Assembly (NCBI GenBank): GCA_049522195.1 | Contig: JBEKOB010000135.1 | Location: 1-6,770 of the forward strand | Reading direction: 5' to 3' | Source of the DNA: UBA9647 sp049522195 | Lineage (GTDB): Bacteria; Bacteroidota; Ignavibacteria; UBA10030 | DNA: 6,770 nt | Shown: positions 1-6,231 of the stretch, piece by piece | How positions within the stretch are numbered: position 1 is the stretch's first letter | How the letters are laid out: each line of letters starts with the position of its first letter | Notes under the pieces: model-generated | Database searches by the model: none | What the model saw: the letters and a program-made list of their open reading frames with translations, nothing else | Told to the model about the DNA's origin: nothing | Made by a program: the position numbers and the translations under genes

Positions 1-23
1 TAAGATCGCAATTTGCGATCTTA
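1..23. terminator. Perfect 23-base palindrome after the aldolase-dehydrogenase gene; probable terminator
   Basis: Two 11-base arms (TAAGATCGCAA and its exact reverse complement) flank one central T. As RNA this gives a stem of about 9 bp closed by a 5-base A/T loop. It begins 6 bases past the TGA stop of the fused aldolase-dehydrogenase gene, the usual place for an intrinsic terminator. The base after the stem on the minus strand lies outside the window, so a U-tract cannot be confirmed. Such a symmetrical site could also bind a dimeric regulator. Confidence 0.5.
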
Positions 24-29
24 GAGAAT

Positions 30-2219
30 TCATCTCAAAAACGCCTCCTGCAATCCACCATCAATATTCAGGACTTGACCGGTCGTCTTCGCCAATCGAC
101 TACTGAGGAGCAGGAACACGGCCTCGGCCTGATCTGCCGGCGTGACCGCCTGTTTCAACATCGTCCGCTGCGCATAAAACTGTGCCAACCGCGAGCGAAG
201 CATGTCATCGCTATCCCCTTCCGAATAGAGGATCTTGTATTTTGCAAGCGATCCAATAACCCTGTCACGAGGGAACATCGCACTCCCCTCAACGACCGTG
301 GCAGGAGCGACTCCGTTTACACGGACCAGCGGCGCCAGTTCCAATGCCAATTCCCTCACCAGGTGATTCGCGGCTGCCTTACTTGTGTCGTACGCAAGGC
401 TTCCCTGCTTCGGAACAACTGCATTCACGCTGGTCGTTACGATGAGACTCCCATTCAGACCCTGATCTTTCCAGATCTTCCCCGCCTCATCTGCGACCAG
501 GTAAACACCGGTCACATTGACGGCAAATGTTTGCGCCCATTTTTCGTCGGGTATGTGTCCCGTACTATCCGGCGGAACAAACACTCCTGCTGTGACGACC
601 ACCCCATCAACGCCTCCATAGGCAATAATGATGTCATCCAGCATTGATTTGATCGCGGAACGTTTGGTTGTATCCGTGGGAAGGCCGATAGCCGGACCGC
701 AATTTGAAATACCTGTACCCGCGACACCGATGCCGAGCCCGAATTTGTCGGTGATCTCCTTCGCCGTTGCTTTCGCTGCATCGGCGTTAACGTCTGCGCA
801 CACGACGTGCGCCCCCTCCTTCACGACACGATGAGCGATCTCTTTCCCGATCCCGCTTCCGGCACCAATGACCGCCACAACCTGACGTGCGAGTTCTTTC
901 TCGGGAGGCATGCGCTTGAGCTTCGCCTCTTCGAGGAGCCAGTATTCGATTTCGAACGCCTCCTGCTGCGGAAGCGGGATATACTCATCCATTGCTTCTG
1001 CGCCCCGCATGACATCGACTGCACAGTTGTAAAACTCAGCCGTCACACGCGATTCGCTCTTGTCTTTCCCCCAGGCAATCATTCCAAGGCCGGGAATCAA
1101 AATCACGGTCGGATTGGCATCACGCATGGCAGGCGAGTTAGAATGCTTGCAGCGGCTGTAGTAGCTGGCGTAGTCCTTCCGATACTGGGCCAACCCGTCG
1201 GCCAGTTTTTTCTTGAGCTGATCCAGATTCTCCTCAGCCGGGTTCCAGTCGACATAAAGCGGTCTGATCTTCGTTCTGAGGAAATGGTCCGGACACGATG
1301 TCCCCAGTTCAGCGAGCCGCGTAGCATCGACGCTGTTGACGAATCGCAACATCGTGTCGTCATCCTGTATCGTTCCGATAAATCGCTTCTGCTGACTGAC
1401 CTGCCCACGGAGCCAAGGGAGTATCTGGACGAATGCTTCGCGTCGCTTCTGCGGATCGAGTGAGTGGTATTTCTGTCCGCCAAATGTCTTTTCCTTCTTA
1501 TCCCGTGCATCGATGAACGCAGCCGCCTTTTCAATCAGATCAAGTGTGAGGTCATAGCACGCACGGCTGTCATCGGCCCAGTTGATGATCCCATGCTGGC
1601 CGAGGAGCACGCCTTTGGCCTTCGGATACTGCTTGCAGATCTCCTGTAATTTCAAGCCGAGATCGAATCCCGGACGCTGCCAGCCTGTCCACACGATGTC
1701 CTCGCCAAAGATCTCCCGCGTCAATCTCTCGGAATTCTTTGCCGCCGCGATCGCTATGACCGCGTTTGGATGCATGTGGTCGACATGCTTATGCGGGATA
1801 AATGAATGAAGCGGCGTGTCGATTGACGGCGCACGAGGGTTCAGATTGAACGTGCAGTGGGGATACATCCCCACCATGGAATCCTCGATGTCCGTCTTCG
1901 GACCTTTCTTCTCCGTCCTCACGTATTTCGGTTGCAGCGCGAGGAGCTTTTCCTGATACAACGAGGAGAAGTTCTCCTTCGTCGACGTTCTGAGATCCCC
2001 GCCTGAGCCCTTGACCCAGAGAACCTCCGCCAAAAGGCCGGTCAGCGGATCGATCTCATTCACCTTCGCCGACGTATTGCCGCCTCCTGTATTTGTGATT
2101 CGTTGATCGGTTCCGAGCAAATTTGAGCGATAGATCAGTTGTCCAACGGGGTCAAGCTTTCCAGCAACACCATCATCCCAAAGATAGTTCACAAACCGAT
2201 ACGACTTTCGCGTTTCCAC
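30..2219 (-). CDS. rhaEW: Bifunctional L-rhamnulose-1-phosphate aldolase / short-chain (lactaldehyde) dehydrogenase, RhaEW/YuxG type
   Basis: A 729-residue cytoplasmic fusion. Residues about 20-430 are a class II (zinc) aldolase: GNTSAK at 47-52, WVKGSGGDL at 68-76, the probable zinc pair H148 and H150 before a Pro, and the third ligand H209 in QHG. Residues about 445-729 are a short-chain dehydrogenase: glycine motif G452-x3-G456-x-G458, D476 after the second strand (favours NAD), N568, catalytic S597, and Y610/K614 in YDTSK. The family cleaves L-rhamnulose 1-phosphate to DHAP and L-lactaldehyde, and the dehydrogenase oxidises lactaldehyde to lactate. Both active sites look intact and the length is normal. 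The start is GTG at 2219, chosen because AAGGAG lies 6 bases upstream at 2231-2226. It follows the stand-alone aldolase gene by 17 bases, so one operon is likely. The gene is also called rhaD or yuxG. The substrate is assigned from the fusion architecture; a related 6-deoxyketose phosphate is possible. Confidence 0.9.
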   Translation of the reverse strand: METRKSYRFVNYLWDDGVAGKLDPVGQLIYRSNLLGTDQRITNTGGGNTSAKVNEIDPLTGLLAEVLWVKGSGGDLRTSTKENFSSLYQEKLLALQPKYVRTEKKGPKTDIEDSMVGMYPHCTFNLNPRAPSIDTPLHSFIPHKHVDHMHPNAVIAIAAAKNSERLTREIFGEDIVWTGWQRPGFDLGLKLQEICKQYPKAKGVLLGQHGIINWADDSRACYDLTLDLIEKAAAFIDARDKKEKTFGGQKYHSLDPQKRREAFVQILPWLRGQVSQQKRFIGTIQDDDTMLRFVNSVDATRLAELGTSCPDHFLRTKIRPLYVDWNPAEENLDQLKKKLADGLAQYRKDYASYYSRCKHSNSPAMRDANPTVILIPGLGMIAWGKDKSESRVTAEFYNCAVDVMRGAEAMDEYIPLPQQEAFEIEYWLLEEAKLKRMPPEKELARQVVAVIGAGSGIGKEIAHRVVKEGAHVVCADVNADAAKATAKEITDKFGLGIGVAGTGISNCGPAIGLPTDTTKRSAIKSMLDDIIIAYGGVDGVVVTAGVFVPPDSTGHIPDEKWAQTFAVNVTGVYLVADEAGKIWKDQGLNGSLIVTTSVNAVVPKQGSLAYDTSKAAANHLVRELALELAPLVRVNGVAPATVVEGSAMFPRDRVIGSLAKYKILYSEGDSDDMLRSRLAQFYAQRTMLKQAVTPADQAEAVFLLLSSRLAKTTGQVLNIDGGLQEAFLR

Positions 2220-2223
2220 TATT

Positions 2224-2231
2224 CTCTCCTT
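2224..2231 (-). promoter_or_regulatory. Strong ribosome binding site that fixes a GTG start
   Basis: On the minus strand the 17-base gap reads AAGGAGAG, with 6 bases between AAGGAG and the GTG at 2219. This near-consensus Shine-Dalgarno site supports GTG as the true start of the fused aldolase-dehydrogenase. It also shows that the gene is translated independently within the two-gene operon. Confidence 0.8.
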
Positions 2232-2236
2232 AAACC

Positions 2237-3001
2237 TCAGATATTCATCGCACGACGACGAACCTCTTCGTCCTGCCTGGAAGCAATCCGGTCGACCTGT
2301 TGCTTTGTCATGAAGACAGGTCCCCCCAGCGTGGCAGCTCCCAGCCAGATCGATGCAGCCTTTTCAGCCATCATCATTGCGGCGAGCACGGCTTGCGTCG
2401 TTCCACCGATCGTGATGATACCGTGGTTTTGAAGTACGATAACCCGAGGATAGATCCTTTTTCGTTTGTAGTATGATTCAGTGGTCTTTTTAATGGCTTG
2501 AGCAAGCTTCAGACCGGGGTCTGTGTACGGGATAAAGGCCGATTCGCTTCCGCAACAGATAACCTCGTCTGGAAAAATTCTTTTCGCTGCAAATTCTCTC
2601 GCCCTGCGCGAGCAAAGCACCTTGTTGACCGCCGGCGCGTGTGTGTGGCCGACGAAAGAAATGCCTGGCAGGCTCAACAAATAGGCATGGAAGATAGCTT
2701 CAACCGAAGGCTTCTTCGCATCCTCTCCCATTCGGCTTGCATACAGTGCCGAGTCGACCTCCTGATCGGTCGCACCGCGCCTGTCCATGAGACTCAACAG
2801 CTGCAGAGATTTACATTGGACAAGGTCCTCCTTGCGGAGGGTGCCGAGGCTGCTGCCGCTCGCCTTGACGATGAAGCTTTCGGTGTCGATCCGCGTCGAC
2901 GCATTTCCTTCGCCGAGAATCGCCCACCCTCTGTCTTCACGCCCCAACTCATGCGAGAGCTTCAGGAGAGCATCGCGATGATCTGATAGTTGATCGCTCA
3001 T
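2237..3001 (-). CDS. Stand-alone class II aldolase/adducin-family protein (fuculose/rhamnulose-phosphate aldolase-like)
   Basis: A 254-residue cytoplasmic protein covering one class II aldolase domain, a little longer than the roughly 215 residues of FucA. Counting from the ATG at 3001, it has GEGNAS at 30-35, VKASGSSL at 45-52, catalytic acid E101 in PSVEAIFHAYL, the zinc pair H119 and H121 in GHTHAPA, and third zinc ligand H193 in QNHG. All expected active-site groups are present, so it should be active. Members split or epimerise phosphorylated ketoses (L-fuculose 1-P, L-rhamnulose 1-P, L-ribulose 5-P) or decarboxylate/dehydrate related sugar phosphates; the sequence does not say which. 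I prefer ATG 3001 over an in-frame GTG at 3007, because that GTG overlaps the only Shine-Dalgarno-like bases (AGGTG, 3009-3005). The fused aldolase-dehydrogenase lies 17 bases downstream, implying a shared pathway. It is first of the pair and may carry their promoter. Confidence 0.85.
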   Translation of the reverse strand: MSDQLSDHRDALLKLSHELGREDRGWAILGEGNASTRIDTESFIVKASGSSLGTLRKEDLVQCKSLQLLSLMDRRGATDQEVDSALYASRMGEDAKKPSVEAIFHAYLLSLPGISFVGHTHAPAVNKVLCSRRAREFAAKRIFPDEVICCGSESAFIPYTDPGLKLAQAIKKTTESYYKRKRIYPRVIVLQNHGIITIGGTTQAVLAAMMMAEKAASIWLGAATLGGPVFMTKQQVDRIASRQDEEVRRRAMNI

Positions 3002-3014
3002 GAGCACCTGTTGT

Positions 3015-3038
3015 AAACTAGTGGCTAGTGTCTAGTTT
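3015..3038. repeat. Three CTAG heptamers forming a near-palindrome upstream of the aldolase operon
   Basis: Three consecutive heptamers, CTAGTGG (3018-3024), CTAGTGT (3025-3031) and CTAGTTT (3032-3038), sit 14-37 bases upstream of the ATG at 3001. The outer parts AAACTAG (3015-3021) and CTAGTTT (3032-3038) are exact inverted repeats around a central CTAG. CTAG is generally a rare tetramer in bacteria, so three copies at a strict 7-base period are unlikely to be chance. The position fits an operator or 5' leader element of the aldolase operon. A dispersed genomic repeat is the other option. Confidence 0.5.
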
Positions 3039-3072
3039 TGAATGATCGTTTATGAGGTCCAAAAGTGAAAAA

Positions 3073-3211
3073 GCACACACCCCTCTGCTCCCCTCTCTCG
3101 TCCCGCTACCCAGCGCTCAAGAGGGGACGCTTTGATCTCGGGCACCAGTTCTGACAGTCCCCTCTGTGGGGCGGAATGCGTTGAGGGAGAGGGGATGTAA
3201 GGGGTGTGTGC
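3073..3211. repeat. Nested inverted-repeat element of about 139 bases (MITE/REP-like or bidirectional hairpin)
   Basis: The outer arms at 3073-3097 and 3187-3211 pair at 21 of 25 positions. The pairing consists of 12 exact bases (GCACACACCCCT with its complement) and 9 exact bases (TCCCCTCTC with its complement), separated by a symmetrical 4-base mismatch. Inside, AGAGGGGAC (3120-3128) pairs with GTCCCCTCT (3157-3165). CCCCTCT recurs three times on the plus strand and twice on the minus strand. On the minus strand the outer stem is followed at once by TTTTT (complement of 3072-3068 region), so it could stop transcripts coming from the glycosidase gene. No transposase gene or clear target duplication is visible. 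Confidence 0.6.
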
Positions 3212-3223
3212 CTTCATTCTCCG

Positions 3224-3238
3224 ATGATACGATATCAT
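3224..3238. repeat. Small palindrome downstream of the glycosidase stop
   Basis: ATGATA (3224-3229) and TATCAT (3233-3238) are exact inverted repeats with a 3-base spacer, about 20 bases past the TAA of the glycosidase. The stem is short and A/T-rich with no T-tract, so it is a weak hairpin at best and could be chance. Confidence 0.25.
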
Positions 3239-3258
3239 TACTTTCACACCTCTCACCG

Positions 3259-6051
3259 TTACTTTGATTTTGACGTGGCGAGTTTCAGTTCGCCCACTCT
3301 CACGTTTTTGCGTTCCTCACCCGCTGACCAGACGACCGGAGGCAGAGATCGCTCCTGGGGCGTCTCCTTGAGAGCAATCTCAATAGTCTTTGAACTCTGC
3401 ATCTGCTTCGCAACAAACCAGACCGTCGCTTTTCCCTGCCAGGAGAGACTGTCTTTCGCCGGCACAATGTTCATCGTGAGTGTGTGCTTGCCAGGAGTTA
3501 CGGCAACAGTGTACCACTGCGACTTTCCCTCCTGGTGTTCGGTGGACACTTTTGCATCCTGACCATCGACCTGCGTAGTCACCTTCAATGGTGTTTTTGT
3601 CTTCGTAGAGTTGTCTTGTGCGAGAAGGACGGCTACCATGGCATCTGAGATGTTCTCTGCGGCAGCAAACTGGAGTGTCACTTTTCCGTTGGAGCTTCCG
3701 GAACCATCAATCTTCGCATCCCGGACAATTTCCACCGGCCGGCTTTTTGTCAGTCCCTTTTGGAATTCGCGAATGGAAGTCGAAACATCCGAGTTCGACT
3801 TGAGCACCGATGGATTCAGGATCCTGACATCCTGCGATGCAGAGTGTACCGCGAGCTTCCATGATGAATTCTCCTGTCCTACAACATCGTAGTTCGCCCC
3901 TGCGAGCAGCGGTTCAGTCGCCTCGTTCAGGGGAAAGAGCTCATATACAGCCGTTTCAAATCCATCCAGCGGAAGTGTGATCTTATCGCCGGCTTTGAAG
4001 AGCTTCGTCGAGGTCCAGCGTGTTGGATAGAGACGCTGCAATACCAGGGATGACGCTTTGGGATCGAGCCCCTGAGAAACCGCGAGCTCGACTTCGACTT
4101 TCGAGGCCTCCATCACCGGATTCCGGGCTGCGATGATGCCCCTTTTCCCTTTGAAGTGAACGTAGGCATAAGATTCGCCCTTCATCGGGTTTCCACCGGT
4201 GAGTTCTGTATTCATGAGAACATCGAAATTCTTGCGCGCCCATGCCATCGATCGTGAAATGGAGGTCCACTCGCCTTCAGAAAGAATATCGGGAGAGATG
4301 TAGAGCTCGTACATTGCCACACCCCGTGCAAAATACAGCAGCACATCGTCGGTGAACTTGTCGAGCGGTTCTGCCGCATTTCCGACAGAGAAGTTCTTGC
4401 CTTTAATAATCCCGTGAGTCATCATGTTTGCGATCGGGAACCAGAGCCCTTTGAGTTTCCAATCCTCATAGAGAACAAAATCGCGATACGTGATCGAGCC
4501 ATCCCGTGAGCTGATTGAGGGGACATCGGCAAAACCGTAGTCCGCTCCCTGCATCCAGACCGTATTCGCATATTTCACCCACCATGGACTGATCCAAGTC
4601 CCGGAGGTAATATTCAGGAAGATATTCGGATTCCTGTCACGAGCAACTTTGACCAATGATGCCACAGAATTCAGCACCGCTCTCCTCGAATAGACATCAA
4701 CCGGATGGCCATGATTCGGCTCGCTGCAGGAGAACTGAATCCCATCCCACTTGAAGTATCCGACGCCGTCGTTCTGCACAAAATCCGAAACGCGCTCCCG
4801 CAGGAGCGCGCTATAGTTCTTCCCTGCAACACACATCCAGTCACCAACGGTCTCGTACTCATGATCCTTCATCCAGCCATACCGCTCTGGACGGAAGGAG
4901 TAGCCGCCGGCCGGCCCTATCCAAAGACCGAGGCTGGTGTTTGTCTTCTTCAGCTCGTCAGCGAGCGGTTTCAGACCGTTGGGCCATTGTTCCTTTCTCA
5001 ACACCCAATCGCTCTTATAGATATCCCATCCGTCATCCAGTACAAACGCGTCAAGCTGTATGTGATGCTTTTCCATCATGTTCCGGCGAAGGATCTCAAC
5101 CATCTTCATTGAAGTCTGCTCACTCATCACATTTTCCTTCGGCCAGTGTGGATACTCCGGGGAACGGAGGTCGTACCACGTATTGTACAGTGAGAACGGC
5201 CTCAGGGGGGCAATCCGTACGTCGTTCAGATACTTGTTGAACCAGAGTTTGACATATGGATCAGGAGTAATCCCCTCAACAGCCCAATCACTTTGGAGCC
5301 ACTTCTTTTCTATCCGGTCCCCGTACTCTTCCCCACTCTTCAACATGTAAATACCATGAACCGCGGCATTGATTCGATTGTCGGATGCGGGGTATTCCGT
5401 CCCAAAGAACGCTCCTCCCCCTTTCACAAGAACTGCAACCGGCTGGCCGAAACCGCCCTGCTTGATAACCTTCGATACGCCGCCGATCGCGCCGGCTCGA
5501 GGCCAGAGGAACCGGACGAAATGTCCGTGCCCGCTGGTATCGAATAGAGCGATATTTCTCTTGATGTAGAAAGCCTTCGGCTCAAGTCGATACGTCATCC
5601 GCAATTGTATCGTATGGTGCACTCCATTGAAATACAGCGACAGTTCTTTGGCTCCGTCAGCCGATTCCCGATTCTCCTGATAATGAAACTCGAACATCGC
5701 CTTCGTCATCGTGATCAGATTGTCGGCGTTATTCTCCTTCCCGGGAACATTCCAAGCCGTATACATCAGATCGATAGCGAAATCCGCGTCGGTTTCAATT
5801 GCCGCTGCGGATCCGCGGCTACCCGAGGCAAGGGCGGGAAGAGCTTCGAGCCGGTCTAAGATCAGGCGCCCATCGCTGAACGCTACGGTGCATCTCACCT
5901 GCTGGTTCTCGAGCGTTAGCACGAATGTGCCTTTGCTCGTTGCTTCTTGACCTTGCTGAGATGCTGCGGGGAGAACTGGATGAGCCTGCAGCAGGAACGA
6001 TACAAACGTGATGACAGTGAAGACGCGGAACACGATCTTGGGGCAGTTCAT
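3259..6051 (-). CDS. Exported clan GH-D-like glycoside hydrolase (melibiase/alpha-galactosidase superfamily) with C-terminal extension
   Basis: A 930-residue protein counted from the ATG at 6051. Residues 1-30 are a signal peptide: K5 and R9, a hydrophobic stretch ending in LLQA, then VLPAA; there is no lipobox. Residues about 40-270 look like the beta-sandwich that precedes the barrel in GH36. The barrel runs from about 285 to 620: YNTWYDLR at 289-296, LDDGW at 338-342, FKWDG at 433-437 with D436 in the nucleophile position, and NITSG at 480-484. D504 in QGADYGF is an acid/base candidate. GH36 enzymes usually read KWDMNR, whereas this reads KWDGIQFSCSE, closer to the GH27 form KFDGC. Residues about 620-710 resemble the usual C-terminal beta domain, and about 710-930 is an unassigned beta-rich extension. 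It probably cleaves an alpha-linked sugar in the periplasm or outside the cell; the exact substrate is unknown. The reading frame stays open to 6150, but the signal peptide begins at the ATG at 6051, with GAAAGG 10 bases upstream. Confidence 0.72.
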   Translation of the reverse strand: MNCPKIVFRVFTVITFVSFLLQAHPVLPAASQQGQEATSKGTFVLTLENQQVRCTVAFSDGRLILDRLEALPALASGSRGSAAAIETDADFAIDLMYTAWNVPGKENNADNLITMTKAMFEFHYQENRESADGAKELSLYFNGVHHTIQLRMTYRLEPKAFYIKRNIALFDTSGHGHFVRFLWPRAGAIGGVSKVIKQGGFGQPVAVLVKGGGAFFGTEYPASDNRINAAVHGIYMLKSGEEYGDRIEKKWLQSDWAVEGITPDPYVKLWFNKYLNDVRIAPLRPFSLYNTWYDLRSPEYPHWPKENVMSEQTSMKMVEILRRNMMEKHHIQLDAFVLDDGWDIYKSDWVLRKEQWPNGLKPLADELKKTNTSLGLWIGPAGGYSFRPERYGWMKDHEYETVGDWMCVAGKNYSALLRERVSDFVQNDGVGYFKWDGIQFSCSEPNHGHPVDVYSRRAVLNSVASLVKVARDRNPNIFLNITSGTWISPWWVKYANTVWMQGADYGFADVPSISSRDGSITYRDFVLYEDWKLKGLWFPIANMMTHGIIKGKNFSVGNAAEPLDKFTDDVLLYFARGVAMYELYISPDILSEGEWTSISRSMAWARKNFDVLMNTELTGGNPMKGESYAYVHFKGKRGIIAARNPVMEASKVEVELAVSQGLDPKASSLVLQRLYPTRWTSTKLFKAGDKITLPLDGFETAVYELFPLNEATEPLLAGANYDVVGQENSSWKLAVHSASQDVRILNPSVLKSNSDVSTSIREFQKGLTKSRPVEIVRDAKIDGSGSSNGKVTLQFAAAENISDAMVAVLLAQDNSTKTKTPLKVTTQVDGQDAKVSTEHQEGKSQWYTVAVTPGKHTLTMNIVPAKDSLSWQGKATVWFVAKQMQSSKTIEIALKETPQERSLPPVVWSAGEERKNVRVGELKLATSKSK

Positions 6052-6222
6052 AGCGAAAACGCCTTTCTTAGACCGACCGGTGATTGACTCTGATGTGTGC
6101 AGGGCGGACGCGCTATCACTGTCCGCCCGCCAAAAGGCTGGTATAAGCATGTCACTTTAGAAGGAAGCTGCTACCGAAAATACGATCTAAGTTCTGGAAA
6201 TTCCACTCCTCTTTCAGGAGGC
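6052..6222. other. Leader region between the peptidase and glycosidase genes
   Basis: 171 bases without a gene. It holds the inverted repeat 6102-6128, a GCCAAAAGGC mini-hairpin at 6129-6138, and a possible weak terminator close to the peptidase stop. A TATACC hexamer on the minus strand near 6145-6140 resembles a -10 box, but nothing at the right distance resembles a -35 box, so no promoter is called. The spacing suggests the glycosidase has its own promoter here. Confidence 0.5.
6102..6128. repeat. GC-rich inverted repeat in the glycosidase leader
   Basis: GGGCGGAC (6102-6109) and GTCCGCCC (6121-6128) are exact 8-base inverted repeats with an 11-base spacer, 51-77 bases upstream of the glycosidase ATG at 6051. 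Neither strand has a T-tract after the stem, so it is not a standard terminator. It could be an operator for a dimeric regulator or a stable hairpin in the 5' untranslated RNA. Confidence 0.45.
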
Positions 6223-6231
6223 TCACGCCTC
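6195..6231 (-). terminator. Possible weak terminator or alternative hairpins at the peptidase stop
   Basis: Two overlapping short stems can form. One is GAGGC/GCCTC (6218-6222 with 6227-6231), whose loop holds the TGA stop of the peptidase gene. The other is CTCCT/AGGAG (6206-6210 with 6216-6220). They share bases and cannot form together. A TGGAAATTCCA palindrome follows at 6195-6205. There is no proper U-run, so termination is only a guess from position. Confidence 0.25.

Larger units (their letters stand above)
3002..3258. other. Repeat-rich intergenic region between the glycosidase and the aldolase pair
   Basis: No credible gene lies here. A 68-codon minus-strand reading frame runs through the inverted repeats but has low-complexity composition and no recognisable domain. 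The region holds a large nested inverted repeat (3073-3211), a small palindrome near the glycosidase stop (3224-3238) and three CTAG heptamers (3018-3038). A promoter for the aldolase genes should lie between about 3070 and 3015 on the minus strand, but I see no convincing -35/-10 pair. Confidence 0.6.

Noticed and set aside
75..647. 190-codon plus-strand reading frame
   Set aside because: It is antisense to the dehydrogenase domain; its translation is rich in Arg, Cys and His without motifs, typical of a shadow frame.
807..1463. 218-codon plus-strand reading frame
   Set aside because: It lies wholly inside the fused aldolase-dehydrogenase on the other strand, has no domain-like pattern, and the minus-strand protein is full of conserved motifs.
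2498..2986. 162-codon plus-strand reading frame
   Set aside because: It is antisense to the stand-alone aldolase, whose active-site residues are all intact; no independent evidence of coding.
3040..3072. Sigma-70 promoter for the aldolase genes (TTGGAC near 3060 with AAAACT 17 bases on)
   Set aside because: The -10 hexamer matches only about half the consensus; too weak to report.
3050..3256. 68-codon minus-strand frame in the intergenic gap
   Set aside because: It runs through both halves of the inverted repeat, so its sequence is explained by the repeat; no ribosome binding site or domain.
3206..3562. 118-codon plus-strand frame overlapping the end of the glycosidase
   Set aside because: Mostly antisense to the glycosidase C-terminus, with no recognisable domain.
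3259..6051. Alpha-L-rhamnosidase or alpha-L-fucosidase assignment from the rhamnose-type neighbours
   Set aside because: I see no GH78, GH106 or GH29 signature; the LDDGW and KWD motifs point to clan GH-D instead. Context alone does not justify a substrate.
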